Part shown: piece by piece, positions 35,606 to 46,062 of the stretch
Numbering within the stretch: the first letter of the stretch is position 1
Layout of the letters: every line of letters starts with the position of its first letter
Origin: Auricularia sp. M13
Taxonomy: Eukaryota; Basidiomycota; Agaricomycetes; Auriculariales; Auriculariaceae
DNA: 64,000 nt
Direction of reading: 5' to 3'
Assembly: GCA_037042915.1 (NCBI GenBank)
Contig: CM073201.1
Span: 1,302,001-1,366,000 of the forward strand
Translations under genes and position numbers: made by a program
Notes under the pieces: model-generated
The model's input: only the letters and a program-made list of their open reading frames with translations
Told to the model about the DNA's origin: nothing
The model's database searches: none

Positions 35606-35880
35606 TTATATGCATCCAAGGCCACGTAAGGCCGCGTACGCTGCTGCCTGCCTCGCAATGGCTTTATTAGCCCCATGACCTACACCTCGCTCCTCTTCGT
35701 TGACTGCATGCGTCGTCAGCGTTAGGTAAATAAACCTCGGTGGATGCCACCCAACGCACTGTATACGTGCGAGATCCACTGCGCCGCATTTCGCGGACCC
35801 GTTGTCTGGTCCCACCAGGACAGCGCGTTGCCCTGACCTCTCTGCGTTAAGTAGTTGTGCAGCATATTGGCGTAGTCCAT
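35606..35880 (-). CDS. Small stand-alone double-stranded-RNA-binding protein
   Basis: Two exons (35880-35760, 35703-35606) with a 56-nt intron give 72 residues, essentially one dsRBD. It starts MDYANMLHNYLTQRGQGNAL. Helix 1 is followed by WDQTTGPRNAAQWISHVYI, which contains the conserved G-P-x-N and the beta-1/beta-2 strands. Then comes the beta-3 loop GVGHGANKAIARQ, with the K-x-x-A-R/K helix that grips the RNA backbone, and AAAYAALRGLG. Stand-alone dsRBDs are known in dsRNA-sensing and RNA-editing contexts, but no catalytic partner domain lies here. Neighbours are a hydrolase and a broken protease, so function cannot be read from context. Without the intron only the second half would be found. 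Confidence 0.8.
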
Positions 35881-37370
35881 TGAACGTGTGGCTAGAGTGA
35901 ATGAATGTAAATATCCAGACTCAAGAATCGAACGAGTATCGACACACCCATGGTAGAACTTGAGGTTTGCAATTCATGCAGTGGGCGCTGGCATTTATAG
36001 CCATTGATGTCACTTTCACGCAGTTCCGACCTGCGCCGCGTCTCAATAACGCGAATTCCTGCTCATCAGACGCTGGACGGGCTCCTTTCGCACGGATACG
36101 CAGATAAAACCCGGATTTATGAATGGATCCTCTCTGTGAGAGTCATTGGGTAGTCTAAGCACTTGATTCATGAACGGGAAAGGCTAGCAAGCGGAACGGA
36201 GGCAACGGAGAGCTTCTCCTTTCGTCATATGAGCGCCAAGTGTTTCAACAGACTATTCAAGGGTAGATACAAAATATAAGAGAGATAAGACCTTAGATCT
36301 CTGCCACCTATCTCCCATTGGTTGGCCTGCCCCATCCCTTTGTCGCTTCTCCGCGGCACGGGTTTAGCCGCAGTGACGGCAAAGGCTCCAATGAGGTTAA
36401 TCTAGCGCCGTGACAGCAGTGAGCGCTCAGCGCCTGGAAATAGGGACTCGTATCCATTAGTTGTGCGCATACGTTGTGGCTGAATCAGCGCATGACGACA
36501 CCCCTTCCATATTTGACGTCGTTGACTGAAAAGTAGAGATGAGCTGATCGTTCAAGTTGACGGGAGATGAAGCCGGAGTAGCGTACGGAAAGCGTAGACT
36601 CCATTTTATGGCCTTGGAGAGTCTTTAATCGCCGGACGGCGACCCCAAGCGTCAGGGATTCAGTCCGTCTGCGTGGATGGCTTGACTGGACAGGGCTTCT
36701 GCACGGACTGTGTACATCCCCGAAGCATATCGCATTGTATTAATCATAGTCTGTGCCGCGGAGATCTCATGCGCTCAGTATCTATCCGCAAAAGGAACTT
36801 CCGAGGATAACGAGCACCGGCTGATTCCTTCTTGAGCACGACGTTTCGCCTCTTGCGATGCGGGGAAATGCCCGGCATACAGTAGACATAGCATCGGATT
36901 TGCCATATAAACACAGAAGTCGTTCCGTACCATTTCACCGAGGAAAAGACCTGTGGGCCAACAGGCGAGTCCCGGGGGTAACGAGATACCAGTACAATTG
37001 GTTTCCATCGGTGTGCGGCCGAGCGCAGTCTCGTGAATAACAAGGTGGGTACCACTGGAACTCGGCCTACATCTCAGTAATGAAACTCCGTGCATGAGAT
37101 TGCCACGCGATTTTGCCAACGAATGGCCAATCCAAACCCCTCGCTACCGTGCCCGATAATCCTAAATCTTCCGAACCGGGGGTGTCCTTCGAGATTTGCT
37201 GCAAAGCTCTTTTCACGCGGCGCGTCCGCTGGTGGCACATTCACGAGACGTGACAAAGTGCTACATGATATGACATAACCCAGTTCCCGACGAATGGTTT
37301 CAACAAACGAGCAAATGCATCGGGAAACGACGCGTATGAAGACGATGTGACCCGGGGTGCCGGGGCGCAC
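35881..37370. other. Gene-poor region
   Basis: 1.5 kb upstream of the dsRBD gene. Minus-strand frames at 36744-37119 and 37074-37370 have no family motif. The sequence is AT-richer than the coding regions. Confidence 0.4.
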
Positions 37371-37873
37371 CGAGTTTCAGCACTTGTCCGTGGGATTGTT
37401 CGCCCGTTCGTCCCATCAGTTGAGCTACAGTATAACTTATTGGAGCCAGGCGTGCCCTTGAGGAGCCAGTTAGTGGCGCTCTCAGTAGCCAGCCAGGACG
37501 ACATGTCCTCCGGGCGCTGTGGACTCAGCTCAGGCGCGATGGCGTAGGAGACGAGCGGCGCGGCCATGGACGTCCTGGAGTACGTCGTGTCGCTTGAGGA
37601 CGAGCACAGCGCGACCGAGTGAATGCTCTCGCACGGTACATAGAGGTCGACGTACATATTTGAGAACGACGAGCGACGTTCGAGCCGACAGGGGTGGCCT
37701 GCTCGCAGTGGGCGGGCGAGACGCTGCGCACGTCCGTCGCGCCGTTCCCGCCGGCAGCTACGGCATGGACGCCGAGCTGGACAGCCCGCGTCACAGGCTA
37801 GGTCGACCGCTTTGTTACCCCGCAGCGTGAGCGACATGTTGATGATGTGCGAACCGCTATGAGATGAGCTCAT
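37370..37873 (-). pseudogene. Decayed subtilisin-like serine protease fragment
   Basis: Reading the minus strand, the S8 protease landmarks appear in the right order but in two frames. HIINMSLTLRGNKAVDLA is followed, one frame over, by LGVHAVAAGGNGATDVRS, the V-x-A-A-G-N strand. The first frame then returns with RRSSFSNMYVDLYVPCESI and finally RTSMAAPLVSYAIAPEL. The last motif should be G-T-S-M-A-A-P around the catalytic Ser; here the invariant Gly is Arg. The catalytic Asp and His segments upstream are absent. The locus is therefore 5'-truncated and carries at least two frame breaks. It is not alignable in detail with the intact subtilase at the right edge, whose motifs belong to a different S8 subtype. 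Confidence 0.75.
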
Positions 37874-38358
37874 TCTGGATCTTGGCCTGGTCTTCTACGC
37901 TCAGTCAACGCACGCACTCACCCTCATACAACTTACAAGCCACAAGCAGAGAAGAACTTTCACTCAGACTATGCTCTGAATTCACACTGTGCAAATTGAT
38001 TGATCAACCATGGTCTCTGTTTTCCTATCCTGCGACTGCACAAATCGTACAATGAACTCGAAGTACCCACGACCCAAAACCATGCGCGCGACGCGCCAAG
38101 CTAAGCGGACCCGACGCGCCTCCACCCGCGCGCAGCCAGCCCCACTACGACTCGCAATATGCGAGGAGCGGGGCCGCGCTGCGCCGGGGAGAACAAGCCA
38201 TCGAGCCCGCCGTTGCCAGACGGCGACACGAACAGGCAATACTGCGGGATGACGAGCCAGGTATACGGACAAACATATCTGAGACGGTGAGTGGGAGATC
38301 ATGGGGGCATATAAGACATGAAATCAAAAGGAAACGGAAATCAAGGACCGGGATTCGA
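37874..38358. other. Region between subtilase relic and HAC1 3' end
   Basis: 485 bp. Open frames on both strands lack motifs; it probably includes the HAC1 3' untranslated region. Confidence 0.35.
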
Positions 38359-39475
38359 TTAGACGGTGGTGACCATGGAGGCTTCTGAGCCTGTCCAGGC
38401 CCATGCGTCTGTCGCGGATGTGGTGCCGAGGTCGAGACCCAGGCCGGCCAGCTCGTCGCGCGCCACGTCGGGTGGCGGCAGGAGCGAGAGGAGCTGCTGC
38501 ATGTCTGCGTCGGATGCACCGCATTCCCAGTCGAATGAGGTCAGAGACTGCGCCGCTGTCGCAGCGCTAGCCGCAACCGAATCTTGTGCAGCGCTAGGGA
38601 GATGTTTACCGGCGGTTGCGGAGCCCGCGGGGAAGGTCGTCTCCGCGGGCGAGGACGAGATGAGGTCCATGAACCAGTCTTCGACATTGATGTCGGCCGA
38701 CTCAATCTTGATGGCGGCCGGGATGTTGGTCGGGATGATGGGCGAGGGGATGGCGAGATTATTGGCGCTCGTCGCGCGAGACGGAGAATCGGAGCCACCC
38801 GCTGCAGGGCCGCTGTCGACACCGGTGAAGGAGTGCCAGCGGTCGCCACCCGTGCGGAGTGGCGAGTGAGCTCGTCTTGCGTCGCGTCTGCGGAGAGCAG
38901 GGATAGCGTCGGGGACGCGTGGGGGAAGAGGGGCGAGGCGTCGGAGTCAGAGGAATGCGAGACGGGCGGAGACGGCAGTTGGGCCGGCGTCGACTTGCCC
39001 TGAGCGGCAAGCATGCGGACGACGGTCTCCCACGACTTCTCGAGCGAGCGCACGCGCTCTCGCAATTCCTCGTTCTCGCGCTCGCGGGTTGTGTCCGTAA
39101 ACTGCGGGATCAAATCATGATGAGACAGCGCCCAGCAACTGTACAGTTGCGCCAACTCACAGTGGGAACGATCTGTGGTACTGGCTGCTGCTGTGAGCGA
39201 TACTTGCTGAGTTCATCCTTGAGCTGCTTGTTCTCCTCTTCCAGCTCTGCGACCCTGTTCGACAGGGTGGCGAACTGGATCTTGCGCCGGTCGCGCGAGT
39301 TCTGGGCCGCGATGCGGTTGCGGTGGGCGCGGGCCTCGCGACGCTCCTCAGCCGAGATGTCCGAGCGCGGCCGCTTGCGCGACGGCGCCGGGGCGGGGGG
39401 CGGGGAGCCCGAAGACGAGGACGACGGCGACGGCGAGCCGGCGAGGTGGGCGGGGTCAACATAGGCAGAGGGCAT
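38359..39475 (-). CDS. HAC1: bZIP unfolded-protein-response factor, Hac1/Xbp1 type
   Basis: Exon 1 (39475-39161) holds the bZIP: KRPRSDISAEERREARAHR, then NRIAAQNSRDRRKIQFATL, with the N-R-x-A-A-Q-x-S-R-D-R-R/K basic region characteristic of Xbp1/Hac1. The leucine zipper NRVAELEEENKQLKDEL follows. A 59-nt spliceosomal intron leads to exon 2 (from 39101), starting FTDTTRERENEELRERV. Read straight on, the frame ends at 38541 (291 residues). The other frame downstream codes for an obviously real acidic C-terminal domain (IKIESADINVEDWFMDLIS to the stop at 38359). Joining them needs removal of a segment of 3n+2 nt with no usable GT-AG sites. Removing 38854-38805 (50 nt) gives 335 residues and 38890-38805 (86 nt) gives 323; see the separate entry. 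Confidence 0.88.
38805..38854 (-). other. Putative Ire1-type unconventional intron (50 nt) in HAC1
   Basis: Removal of 38854-38805 joins the bZIP frame to the acidic C-terminal frame (HSA joined to AGGSDS). The proposed 5' cut is CCG|CAC, in a 7-nt loop CCGCACG held by an 8-bp stem, TCGCCACT with GGTGGCGA (38865-38843). The proposed 3' cut is CTG|CAG in the sequence CCCTGCAGCGGG, whose pairing is weaker. Both sites fit the CNG|C pattern of Ire1 cleavage sites known from HAC1/XBP1. An alternative 5' cut CCG|CAG at 38891/38890 would give an 86-nt intron in the same frame but is not in an evident stem. Confidence 0.6.
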
Positions 39476-41127
39476 GGTGGGCACAAGTTGGGAAGGGCTC
39501 GGGGGTGGGGCTAAGCAGCGGTATTTCAACGGTAGCAGGAGGCACAGTCGCCACGAACGGACACGTATGAGGGTACGTGGAGGGGGGAAAGTCGAGCTCA
39601 AAGTTGGAGGCCCGATCGCGCTAATATACCCCCAGGCACCGGCCAGCACAGCGTTAGCCGGAGCGCCCGCAGGTGCCCGCCGCGGAGGTATTTCGCTCTC
39701 TTGGGCCTTCGCCGACCTTCCAACGCTCCTTCCCCGCTTAAAACTCGACGGGCTCAGGGTAAATCTCGTTTCTCACCCCTCCTGCAGGGCCGTGGTACTC
39801 CCGTTGCGCAGTTTCATTTCTTTTTGCGGCGCCGTCCGTCATTCCTATACGTGGAACTGTTACGCCACACCGGCGGATGCGCAGGTCTCCTGAAAGATGA
39901 CATCTGTTGGCATGGCGGGCCCGCACGCAGTGTCATAGAACTCGAAAACGCCAGAGTGCATGCTACGCACAGGTCTTCATAGACATTAGTACCTGGAATG
40001 CATCCAGTGTACATATATATGCACGGCCAAGAATGCTCAGCTTCGTCAAGGCGCCTGCGTCAACCGGAGCGGCGCTACGGTAATTGATTGCGACCAGAGC
40101 GCGCAGGGCGCGCGTCTCCAGTGGCCAGGTAAGACCATATACCGAGACTGGTGGCACGTTGAAGATCCCACGCAACGCGCCAGTGGCTGGCCGCTGGTCA
40201 CATCTTATTGGAGCGATCATGGCCGCATTGTATGTACCCGCATGGACGTTTGGGACGATTGGCGACAGCAATTGCTACCCACAGATTGAAGCAGGTGTTC
40301 CAGCCTCGATCGAAGTACAGTCTTGAGGAAAAGGTTGCCAGCTCGATGAACCGCTGGTGGGGCTCGCCAGTTTCAAGTACCTCGCAGTGCCTCGTACAGA
40401 TCGCACGGCGCGAGGAGCTACACTCGCGTCTGGGAGCAAAGGCGGAGGGCAGCCAGCCGTGAACGCGTGAACGGGGCCAATCCAAAACCCTTTGAGGGAG
40501 CAGAAGAGATAACAGCTATGGCACGACCGCACCAGGATCCTGGATCATGGACAGAAAGCGACATGCATGTGCGCAATTTTAGTGTAATCGAACGAGTCCC
40601 CTGCTGGACGGGCGGGTACGGCGGAGAAAAAAAATCCATACGGGCGGCTTAAATTTCTGTTGAATTTCCACACATATACAGTTCTCTGGATATACCTGGT
40701 AGAAAAAAACAAGATGTCAGCGTACTGGAGTGGGTACGAGAGAGGATTGCAAGGGCGCTCAGTAGGAACAATTGTAAAATAATGAAAGTAGGGTCGTCAG
40801 CGGCGTTTCCGGAATCCCAAATGTCTCATCGTCGCGAACAAGTGTGAAAGGGAGATAAACATACCCAGTGATCCCTGTGAAGTCACCGTATGGATGCGGG
40901 AGGACAGCAGTTACTGTAAGGTTATTGTAGCTAGAAATGAAAAGTCCATGCATGAAGTCGTCGACCGAACGCGTGTCTACAGGTGGAGTACGCGTGCCCA
41001 TAGAGTAGAGCACGCATTCGAGGCGTGGGTGATTAGCCAGCCTGTCAAGGGGCCGAGGAAGGAAGAGAAACGCGCGTCGGACTTTGACGGTGGACGCGTC
41101 AACCCGTTACTCGTACTACGAACTACA
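39476..41127. other. Gene-poor divergent region
   Basis: 1.65 kb between the HAC1 and proteasome-alpha-3 starts. A minus-strand 84-codon frame at 40759-41013 reads like a globular peptide but has no family match I can name and overlaps the proteasome promoter; not called. Confidence 0.4.
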
Positions 41128-42279
41128 ATGGTGAGCCTGTGCAGCAGCAAGCTGGGTACGCTGGCTAATGCGGTCTACAGGCGCGCCGTTACGATAGTAC
41201 GTGCTCTGTGCTGCTCGGTGCTGGGTCGTGACCTTTGGATTGTGCAGGCCGTACAACCATCTTCTCGCCCGAAGGTGCGTTGCAGCCACAAACCCTTGCC
41301 GACGAGACTGACGCCGCGCACCAGGGCGTCTCTACCAGAGTGCGTCGGAACGGGCCCTCTGAGCTCGTCCTCGCTTACGGGAATTGTGTCTAGTCGAGTA
41401 TGCCATGGAGGCCATCTCGCACGCGGGCACGGTGCTCGCGGTGCTCGCCAAGGACGGCGTCGTGGTCGCGGCGGAGAAGAAGGTGACGGGCAAGCTCCTG
41501 GACCTGAGCAGCGTCAAGGAGGGCGGCTACGGCGGCAGCGGCGAGAAGATATTCCTGCTCAACCGGTGCGCCGACGCGCGTCCTCCGCGCACACGCGCGT
41601 CTCGCTCATTCCGCGCGCAGAAACGTCATTGCGGGCGTGGCGGGCTATTCCGCGGACGCCAACTCACTCGTCAACTACTCGCGGCAGGCTGCCCAGCGCC
41701 ACTTGTTCAGCTACAACGAGGATATTCCCGTTGAGCAGCTTGTCCAGCGACTGTGCGACCTCAAGCAGGGTTACACGCAATTCGGCGGTCAGGCGGACTG
41801 GGCTTATGGTATCTCAGCGCGTTCACTGACAAGGATGCAGGTCTGCGGCCGTTCGGCGTGTCTCTGCTGTACGCTGGCTACGACCCGCACTACAAATTTC
41901 AGCTCTACCATTCCGACCCTTCGGGCAACTACTCTGGGTGGAAGGCAACGTGCATAGGCGCCAACAACGGCACAGCGCAGAGCCTGCTGAAGCAGGAGTA
42001 CAAGGACGACATTACGGTGGAGGACGCGGTCGAGCTCGTCATCCGCGTGATGAGCAAGACGATGGACTCGACGACGCTCAGCAGCGAGAAGCGTGCGTGC
42101 CGTGCATTCTGCTCACACTCGTCGTGCAGGAGCTGATGTAAGCAGTGGAATTTGCGACACTGACGTTGGACGCGGAGACAAAACAGCCGGTGGCCAAGAT
42201 CTTCCGCCCGGCGGACGTCGACGCGCTCCTGGCCAAGCAGGGGATTGGGAAGAAGGACGGGGACGTTGAGATGAAGTAG
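41128..42279 (+). CDS. PRE9: 20S proteasome subunit alpha-3 (alpha type-4)
   Basis: Eight exons (41128-41130, 41181-41196, 41248-41274, 41325-41339, 41394-41565, 41621-41787, 41841-42092, 42146-42279), 261 residues. The N-terminus [16 protein letters not shown] is spread over three exons, then [18 protein letters not shown] gives the alpha-subunit signature. Later [20 protein letters not shown] and [17 protein letters not shown] fit the alpha-4 type. The C-terminus is KKDGDVEMK. Alpha subunits form the outer rings and the gate of the 20S core and are not proteolytic themselves. The initiator exon is the ATG alone, three nucleotides long, and exon 4 is 15 nt. All phases agree. Confidence 0.96.
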
Positions 42280-42706
42280 TTGTCATAGCTAGCTTTCCAT
42301 TCTTATGTTGTCTGTCTGCAGAGGTCGCTTGGCCATGCGGGCGGGGCGCGGGCCTGAAGCAAAAGCTGAAGCTGAATCAAACTTTCAAAGCACGAGCGCG
42401 AGACCGAGCCCAAGTCCGAACCTTCCGCGCCCCCTTTCCGAGCCCGCACCCACACCCCACGCACGCGCAGCTCCTGACGCGCACGCTCCTCGCAGCAGTA
42501 GAGCCCTGCCCGGAGACTGCATCCCGCCCGCCGCCGCCAGCTATAAGGAGGACACCCAACCGGCCACCACCACCAGCCCTAGCCGCCCTCACGACCACCA
42601 AGCCCAGGACCAGGATACCACACCATTCGCTGACACTAGCCTGTCCTCTTCGTTTGCGCCTTACATCTTACAGACGCCGCCTCTTCTTCCCCAAGCCCCA
42701 GAGCAA

Positions 42707-45700
42707 ATGGCTGCCACGCTCAATGGCATCAGCAATGCGAGCACAGAACGCATTCAAATTATAGACGACGAAAAGAACTTTACGTGCGTGTACAACGGCT
42801 CTGGCTCTTTGGCTCCCATTGCTGACCGCGTTGCGCAGGAAAGAGCTCAACACTCAAATCGAGCGCTGGGGCCTGCGCGATGCCGGCTTTGGCTATGATG
42901 TCGTGGCCGTCTTCGGCTCGCAGTCCACGGGAAAGAGTGCGCACTGCTCGCTCTTACTGGCGTCCCAGGGTTGCTCACCGTCGCGCAGGCACACTGCTCA
43001 ACAGACTATTCGGGACCACGTTCGACGTCATGGACGAGACCCGCCGCCAACAGACCACGAAAGGTGCGCAGATTCGGCCAGGGCTGCGCCCGTGCAGCAG
43101 CACTCACGCCCGCCACGCGTGCCCCGGCAGGCATATGGATGTGCCGCGCAAAGGGACTCAACCTCATGGTCATGGACGTCGAAGGCACGGACGGCCGCGA
43201 GCGCGGTGAGGACCAGGTGCGTGGCGTCGCCTCTGCTCCCGCCGGACACGCGTTGACTTCTGCGGATCCTTCTCAGGACTTCGAGCGCAAATCCGCCCTG
43301 TTCTCGTTGGCGAGCAGCGAGGTGCTCCTCGTCAACATGTGGGAGCACCAGGTCGGCCTGTACCAGGGCGCCAACATGAGCCTGCTCAAGACCGTCTTCG
43401 AAGTCAATCTCAGCATCTTTGGCAAGAAATCCGCAGACAGGTATGCCTCTCCATCGCATTGCGCGCGGCCCTGCGTCTGAAGTCTGACACATGCGCAGCG
43501 CCTCGCAACGCACGCTCCTACTCTTCGTCATCCGCGACCACGTCGGTCAGACGCCGCTGGCGAACCTCGAGGCGACGCTCACGGCCGACATTACGAGGAT
43601 ATGGGAGTCTATCTCCAAGCCTGCCGACCTCGAGCATGCCAAGCTGTCTGACTACTTTGACCTTGCCTTCACCGCGCTGCCACACAAGGTCCTCGTCCCC
43701 GAGAAGTTCGAGCAGGAAGTCGCCGAGCTGCGTAAGCGGTTCTCTGACCGTGACCGCGCGGACTATGTCTTCAAGCCCGCGTACCACAAGCGCATACCTG
43801 CAGACGGTGTTGCGCACTACATGGAAACCATTTGGGTGCGCGGATACATTTATAATCTGCTGTTGTGGAATATTCACACGATGTTCTTCAGGAACAAGTA
43901 CAAAGCAACAAAGATTTGGACCTGCCCACACAGCAAGAACTCCTTGCGCAGTTCCGTTGCGATGAAATCGCCGCCGGGGCGCTGGAGGAATTCAATATTC
44001 AGGCCAAACCGCAGCGCAAGCCCATAGAGGCTGGGAAGGTTGTGGACAACCTGGGCGCTATGATGTCCGAGTGGAAGACGCGCGCGCTTGGTCAGATTTC
44101 GTTTATATTATTATTATTATTTCATGAGTTTGGGAGCTGACGTCCTGTCGCAGCACGGTTTGACAAGGATGGGTCGCGCTACCACCAGGGCGTCTACTCG
44201 CGCAAACGCGCGGACTTGCTCGCCCAGATCGACGCCACGCTCCTTGCGCTTTTCCTTGGCCAATTGAAAAACATGCACAAGGCCGCGCTCGCAGCGTTCA
44301 AGCGCGACCTTGCCGACGGGCTCAAGGGCGAGTCGTACAGCTTTGCGGACGTCGTGGCTTCCGCGCGGGCGCGGTGCGAGAAGCGTTTCGTGGAAGGCGC
44401 CGAGGAGGCGAGGCTAAAGGACACCGATTGGACGTTTGAAGATGAATTGGAACTGCTCAGGGAGGAAATGGACGCGGTCGCCGTGCAGTGCCGATCGGAC
44501 GAGACGAAGAAGATGGTTAACTTGATCGAGGCACGCTTCCCCTTCCCACGTTGCAGATCGCTGTCCATGCTGATGCCCTTTCAACCACGTGCAGCGCAAT
44601 TTCCGCAAGCAGATTGCTGAGCCTGTGGAACTCGGCCTTGCCAAGGGCTCCAAGGATATGTGGGACCAGGTGCTCCGGGCCTTCAAGGATATCCTGGCCA
44701 AGGCAGAGCAATCGTACCTCACCAAGGCGACTAGTGCGTGCAGTGTTTTGTGTCTCTCGTTTGGGAGTCGTAGACCGAGTTGATTCCTAGGCTTCAACTG
44801 CACCGAGGAGGAGAACGCTGCGTCCCTGGCAACCGTCCGGAAGCGGGCGTGGCAGGCCCTCAGGGCCAAGGTGGACGAGCAGACTGCTGATCCGGCAATA
44901 TTGAGCAAGCTCCGGTCCCACTTTGAGGAACGTTTCCGATACGACGAGAACGGCGTGCCGCGGGTGTGGAAGCCTGAGGACGACATTGACGGCGCATTCC
45001 AGAAAGCGAGGGACGAGGTGCGTCGCCCGATGGGCTGTGCCCGCTGTTTGAAATCCTGCGCGCATGTTGCTAACACCCTGGTCTGGATAGACCATCAAAC
45101 TCATACCCCTGTACGCTCGCATCGAGCCTTCAGACCCGGCGCTGGCGTTCTCCCTGCCAAACGAGACCGACCTGACAGCCCCAGACGGCGAATTCGACTT
45201 TGAGGAGTCGCTTGTTGTCTTCTCCGAGACTAAACAGCTCGACCTGACAACACGTTTCCGCAAGGAGGCCGACGCTTACTATGTCGAAGCGAAACGCAGC
45301 ACGGTGAGCAGTGTTGCGCAGATTCCAATGTGGATGTACGGCGTGCTTGTCGTGCTGGGATGGAACGAAGCCAAGATGGTGCTTTTCAACCCCATGCTAT
45401 TCATGCTGCTACTCCTTTCACTGGCAACCGCGTGCGTATTCTTTGTTTGCTTTTGTCTCCCCTTTCCCAGAGCCCATTGTTCTTTCCGTTCTTCTCTTCG
45501 TGCCCGATTTGGGATTTGTTGTCCTGTCGGCCAGGCTGACCTCCGTTCGGCAGGTGGGTCATCATCCAATTGAATCTTCTCGGGCCGCTTCTTCACGTTA
45601 CCCGAGCTGTTGGAAACGAGGTGCGTAAGCGTATGTCTCTGGGTATGTGGCAGACTTGGGCGCGCGCTTACCACGCGCCACTTTCGGGCACGGGCCATGC

Positions 45701-45818
45701 TTAGGTCCAAAACCAGGCAACAAGACGCCTGCGCGAGCATTTCGCAGAGCCTGCAGCGCCTGTGAGGCAGAGGCTGAATGCGACGGCCGCTCGGATCGAG
45801 GGGGAGGATGTAGACTAA
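42707..45818 (+). CDS. SEY1: Sey1/atlastin-like ER membrane-fusion GTPase
   Basis: Thirteen exons sum to 766 residues, near yeast Sey1 (776): 42707-42783, 42839-42936, 42989-43063, 43131-43216, 43277-43440, 43499-43835, 43892-44090, 44154-44530, 44595-44733, 44791-45017, 45091-45431, 45554-45620, 45705-45818. GTPase motifs: P-loop [18 protein letters not shown], switch [18 protein letters not shown]3 [14 protein letters not shown], and IRDH for base recognition. The helical stalk includes [20 protein letters not shown]. The C-terminal hairpin ([12 protein letters not shown], then [14 protein letters not shown] and [14 protein letters not shown]) anchors it in the ER. It mediates homotypic ER fusion. 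The intron at 44531-44594 begins GC; it is a required GC-AG intron because 64 nt must be removed to join the IE and RNFRKQI segments. Confidence 0.97.
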
Positions 45819-46062
45819 GCGTAGTGTCTGGTATGGACGAGCTTGCGCTATTTCCTTATTATTCTTCGGATGAAACACAGTCGTTTTATTATCTCGAAAT
45901 GGGGTGGTTTGTTCTCTCGGCCAGATCTGAGATCTGAGATTCGGGATCTGTTCGTTTTGCCGTGGCGGGAAATAGCGAGCCACGTGGTGTTGACACAGGT
46001 GGCAGTCGAGCTCCGCTTGTCTGTCCTCGAAGGTTACAAGACAGACCGGAGCCTGCTGGGTT

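Noticed and set aside
38541-38804. Unspliced C-terminal frame of HAC1 treated as the real C-terminus
   Set aside because: It becomes Arg/Pro-rich and low complexity, while the alternative frame codes an acidic activation-like domain; I treat it as the uninduced isoform only.
40759-41013. 84-codon minus-strand frame near the proteasome promoter
   Set aside because: Looks protein-like but has no recognisable family and no supporting start or intron context.
42305-42706. Upstream in-frame extension of SEY1
   Set aside because: Reads in frame but is Pro/Ser-rich and unlike Sey1 N-termini; MAATLNG at 42707 fits better and a CT-rich 5' UTR is expected.
44100-44130. TTATTATTATT tract
   Set aside because: Lies in a SEY1 intron; simple low-complexity, not a mobile element or array.
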